This document shows, piece by piece, positions 55,551-59,487 of a stretch of 59,487 nucleotides of DNA. Numbering within the stretch: the stretch's first letter is position 1; each line of letters begins with the position of its first letter. A program made the translations under genes and the position numbers. The DNA is from Coprinus comatus (lineage: Eukaryota > Basidiomycota > Agaricomycetes > Agaricales > Agaricaceae), in contig JAWPGT010000111.1 in NCBI GenBank assembly GCA_034638255.1, positions 1-59,487 on the forward strand. The letters are read 5' to 3'. The notes under the pieces are model-generated. The model saw nothing but the letters and a program-made list of their open reading frames with translations. It made no database searches and was not told the DNA's origin.

Positions 55551-58500
55551 TTGTCTAGTGTTAATAGGTTTGCTGTACTACCCGTAGAAGAAATTAATGA
55601 AACTACTATTTCCCCACCTACACCCAAACCTATAGCTATGTCCAAACCCTGCCAACCTCACTGGGAATGTCACTACCTCCCAACCTGGTATGTCATTTCA
55701 TCCACTGCCCCCACCAATGCCTTGAAACTGCCGATTGACCTTGAAACCACTGACACTGGAGTCCAATTTTCATCGGAAGCACTTGTGGACTCTGGTGCCA
55801 CTGGTATCTTCATTGATCGGGACTTCACTCATCAACATAAGCTCACCACCCACCACCTATTACATCCAATCCCTGTCTTCAATGTTGACAGAACCTCGAA
55901 CGAAGCTGGAGAAATCACCGAAGTGGTCAATATGGTTCTCCAATACAAGAATCATTCTGAATGCGCAGTCTTCGCTGTCACCAGCCTCGGAAAGGAGTCT
56001 GTTATACTTGGCTACACTTGGCTTTGCGCACACAACCCCGAAGTCGATTGGGTAACAAAGGAAGTCAAAATGTTAAGGTGTCTGAGGACTTGCAAAGGTT
56101 GCCGACAGGAATACAAGGAGGAGAAGAAGTTCCAGGAGAAGGTGCTAAGGGTCTGCACTTCAGGGCCCTTTCCAGTGCTTGTGGAAGAGGTAAATGATGA
56201 AGAGGAGGAAGAATCAGAAGGAGTTAGTTGGTCAGAATTGGAGGAAGGAGATTGTATTTTTGCCACCATCCCTCGCTCATCAGTTCTCTCAGTTTCGGAA
56301 CAGATCTCAGCCACTGGTACCCTATCACAACAACTGGCTGAAGCACATCGGAAGAATACTGCAACTGCCAACCTCGGTTTCAAGGCTCATATTCCTGACT
56401 ACCTACATGACTTCGAAACTGTTTTCTCTGAGGCTGCCTTCCAAGAGCTCCCTGAAAATTGGCCTTGGGATCATGCTATTGAACTCGTCCCAGGTGAAAC
56501 TACCAAAACCACTAAGGTCTACCCAATTTCACCGAAAGAACAAGCCACACTTGACGAGTTCCTCCAAGAGAACCTTGCTTCAGGAAGGATTCGCCCTTCA
56601 AAGTCACCGATGGCAGCCCCCGTTTTTTTTATTAAAAAGAAGGATGGCTCACTTCAGTTGGTACAAGACTATTGGAACCTCAATGCCATCATGGTGAAGA
56701 ACAAGTACCCCATCCCACTCATCTCCAAAATTATGTCGAAACTGCAGGGCGCAAAATACTTCACTAAACTTGACATCCAATGGGGCTTCAACAACATCTG
56801 TATCAAGCCTGGCGATGAATGGAAGGCTGCTTTCCGAACGAATCGGGGGCTCTTCGAACCTCTGGTGATGTTTTTCGGCATGACTAACAGCCCAGTGACC
56901 TTCCAGACAGTGATGAACGACATCTTCCATAACCTTATCATGGAAGGAATTGTCATTGTCTACCTCGACGACATCCTGATCTTTTCGAAAACCCTGGAGG
57001 AACATCGGAAGGTGATCCGACACATGATGGAGGTACTCAAGGAACACAAGCTGTACCTCCGACCCGAAAAATGTGAGTTTGAGAAGCGGAAGATAGAATA
57101 CTTGGGGTTGATCATTTCGGAGAACTGTGTAGAGATGGATCCAGTGAAGGTAGCAGGAGTTTGTGACTGGCCGATTCCAAAAAACAAGATGGAAGTTCAG
57201 TCTTTCCTTGGGTTTGCCAATTTCTACTGACGTTTTATTTGGGATTTTTCACACATCGGTTGGCCGCTCTTCAATTTGACCAAGTCCAGTACACCTTGGA
57301 ACTGGGGTACTGAACAGCAGGAGGCCTTCAATGCTCTGAAGACAGCCATTACATTGGCACCAATCTTGTCTTCTCCCAACAACACTGCACCTTATCAGGT
57401 GGAGGCCGACAGCTCTGACTTCGCAACCAGAGCTGTCTTGTCGCAGCTTTCATCGGAAGACAACAAGTGGCACCCCATTGCATTCTACTCAAAATCGCTG
57501 TCACCAGTCGAACGCAATTATGAGATCTATGACAAAGAGATGTTGGCTATCATCCGATCACTCGAAGAGTGGAGGTACTTCCTGGAGGGCAGTGAGCACA
57601 AGGTAGAGATCTGGACTGACCACAAGAACCTTGAGTACTTCATGACTGCAAAGAAACTCAACTGCCGACAAGCCCGCTGGTCTCTCTACCTCTCCCGGTT
57701 CAACTTCTCACTTCATCATCGACCAGGCCGATCCATGGGCAAACCTGATGCACTCTCCCGATGGGCCGACCACAGAACTGGCAAGGACAATAATGACAAC
57801 CTCACCCTCCTCCCTCCATTGCTATTCGCTGTTCAAGCCCTTGAAGGTGTTGTTTTGGTCGGAGAAGAGCAGGATGTGTTGCAAGAGATCAGATGTGGTA
57901 ATCGGGATGGTGAACAAGAGGAGGCAGTGGTGAAGGCAGCACAGGAGTTGAAGTTGTCAAAGTCAAAATCAGTTAAGAGTTCCGAGTGGTCAGAGGATAA
58001 TGGGTTGCTACTTCATTGAGGTAAAATCTATGTTCCCAATATCCCCGACCTTAGACATTGCATTGTGGCCCAACACCATGATTCCAAAGTCGGCGGACAT
58101 GCAGGATGCTGGAAGACCCTTGAACTTGTGGGTCAGAACTACTGGTGGCCTTCTATGTCTTGTTACATTGGTCAGTATGTCTCTACTTGTAACTTGTGCT
58201 TACGGACAAAGCCCCACTGACACTGACCAGTTGGCAAACTTCATCCACTCCCCATCCCCAATGCCCGCTGGGGCACTATCAGCATCGACTTTGTCGTTGA
58301 ACTCCCAGAGTCCAATGGTTATGATGCAGTACTCACAGTTGTCGATTCAGTATCGAAACGGGTTCATTTCCTGCCGACCCACACAACTTGCATGGCCGAA
58401 GGTGTCGCCCAACTCTTCCTCCACAACATCTGGAAGCTCCATGGCCTACCTCAACGTGTTGTCTCCAACCGAGGCCCACAGTTCATATCGGAATTCACCT

Positions 58501-59440
58501 GTGAGTTGTACCGACTCTTAGGCATCAAGGTCACTGTGACTATGGCTTGGCACCTGCAAGCTGACTGTCAAACCGAATGAGTTAACCAAGAACTCAACCA
58601 GTACATCTGAGTCTTTGTTAACCAAAGACAGAACAATTGGTATGACCTTCTCCCACTTGCCAAATTCCAACACAACAACCACATTCACACTGCGACCCAC
58701 CAATTGCCCTTTGTGTTAGACACTGGCCGAGACCCTCACATGGGCTTCGAACCCTGACAACACCCCTCCCAACTCGAAACGGTCAATGAGTTCAAAACCC
58801 GGATGGAGTTGGCACTAGAAGAAGCAAAGTTGGCACTGGTGAAGGCAAAGGATGATATGGCAAAGTACTATGATCTTACAGATTGACGTGGACCCCCGCC
58901 CCTGAGCTCAAGACACGGGTGACATGGTTTACCTCGACGCATCAGACATCACAATGAGTTGGCCCTCAAAGAAGTTTGAGCACACACGGTTAGGTCCTTT
59001 CGCCGTCGACCGCAAGGTTGGGCCTGGGGCATATCAGCTCAAGCTTCCCCAAAGGTTGTCTCACCTGCACCCAGTGTTCAATGTGGTTAAACTCACCCCA
59101 GCTCCCAAAGACCCAATCCCTGGTCAGGAGCCGACAAAAATACCAATGCCAATACTGGTGGACAACGAAGAGGAATGGGAAGTAGAAGAAATATTGGATA
59201 GTAAAGTGCAACGAGGTAAACTCAGATTTCTGATCAAGTGGCAAGACTTCAGCATGGAAGAGAACTCTTGGGAACTCGCAGCCGACGTCCACGCCCCCGA
59301 AAAGATTGCCGAGTTCTATCGCAAGAACCCCACTGCACCTCGACTTATCCGTTCCACGGCCTTCGACTCCATTCCTTTCCGACCTCGCACTCAGTTCACA
59401 GGTACATCGGGACGCTGCACCCTAGAAGGGGGGGTAGATG
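55551..59440 (+). pseudogene. gypsy C pol: protease, RT, RNase H, integrase, chromodomain
   Basis: Open from 55551 to a TGA at 57228. The protease is LVDSGATGIFIDRDF (55785); RT has PSKSPMAAPVFFIKKKDGS, then FGMTNSPVTFQ, the YLDD box (VYLDDILIFSK, 56960) and LGFANFY. QDYWNLN has Trp where the family has Arg, and DIQWGFN has Gln for Arg, both C/G-to-T/A type. RNase H (VEADSSDFATRAVL; WTDHKNLEYF) is at 57276-58019. After a frameshift the integrase follows at 58050-58620. Its second catalytic Asp is Asn (VVSNRGPQF), so strand transfer should be lost even if read through. TGAs at 58218, 58224, 58578, 58608, 58755 and 58884. Chromodomain EEWEVEEILDSK...FLIKWQDFSMEENSWE near 59165. Confidence 0.88.
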
Positions 59441-59487
59441 TAAGGGGTTTCCGATCAAATATAACTTTGGATTCCTCGCTAGTTGTC
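59439..59487 (+). repeat. gypsy C 3' LTR, internally deleted, cut by the window end
   Basis: Begins TGTAAGGGG, then jumps to TTTCCGATCAAATATAAC, which in the 5' LTR lies 281 bp further on (54175). So the start of the LTR is kept but 53894-54174 has no counterpart. The window stops at CTAGTTGTC, about 38 bp short of the LTR end. Confidence 0.75.

Larger units (their letters stand above)
53885..59487 (+). mobile_element. gypsy C, Ty3/gypsy chromovirus cut by the window end
   Basis: 5' LTR 53885-54248, gag, pol with chromodomain, polypurine tract (GAAGGGGGGG) and start of the 3' LTR at 59439. The pol frame runs on into the 3' LTR without a stop. Several TGAs, a gag frameshift and an integrase active-site change make it defective. 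A solo LTR of the same family lies at 33106-33470. Confidence 0.9.

Overview
The window reads as nuclear DNA of a filamentous basidiomycete, most likely Agaricomycetes. Genes are dense in short introns (about 45-80 nt) with GT-AG and some GC-AG borders. Recognisable families include FunK1 kinases, PLAC8 Cys-rich proteins and a DUF6533-type membrane protein, and the repeats are Ty3/gypsy chromoviruses plus a Helitron-type helicase. The exact species cannot be told from sequence alone.

Region 1 (1-29,900) carries the genes. In order: a tandem pair of FunK1 kinase genes (copy 1 intact, copy 2 broken); prephenate dehydrogenase (tyrosine synthesis, minus) divergent from translation factor eIF3g (plus); two related PLAC8 genes; a putative mitochondrial protein (minus); an 812-bp hAT-like MITE with a target duplication; an ammonium transporter; a DUF6533-type membrane protein with an unclear 5' half; a short-chain dehydrogenase (minus); and a WrbA/Pst2-type flavodoxin quinone reductase (minus) broken by two single-base deletions. 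The genes are unrelated housekeeping and accessory functions, not a cluster.

Region 2 (30,000-59,487) is a nest of transposable elements. It holds two TIR elements of about 2 kb (T1, T2) and a 247-bp end fragment (T3). T1 and T2 carry tandem arrays of exon-like blocks flanked by minus-strand splice signals. A Helitron-type helicase remnant is split by a solo LTR. Gypsy A (pol from 34,085; 3' LTR at 52,683-52,888) is interrupted by a solo LTR, by the 11.3-kb gypsy B (39,911-51,185), by an inverted solo LTR of the gypsy B family and by another solo LTR. Gypsy B is itself split by a solo LTR inside reverse transcriptase and by T1 inside its third ORF. Gypsy C (53,885 to the window end) closes the window.

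Three results stand out. (1) In all three gypsy elements most in-frame stops are TGA at conserved arginine positions, as expected for CGA to TGA change at CpG. (2) The 349 bp between the gypsy B 3' LTR and the inverted solo LTR is itself inverted: the 5-bp target duplications of the two insertions are exchanged, pointing to recombination between LTRs. (3) T1/T2 look like an undescribed TIR family with repeated-exon cargo. Exon borders were placed by eye from splice consensus, phase and family conservation.
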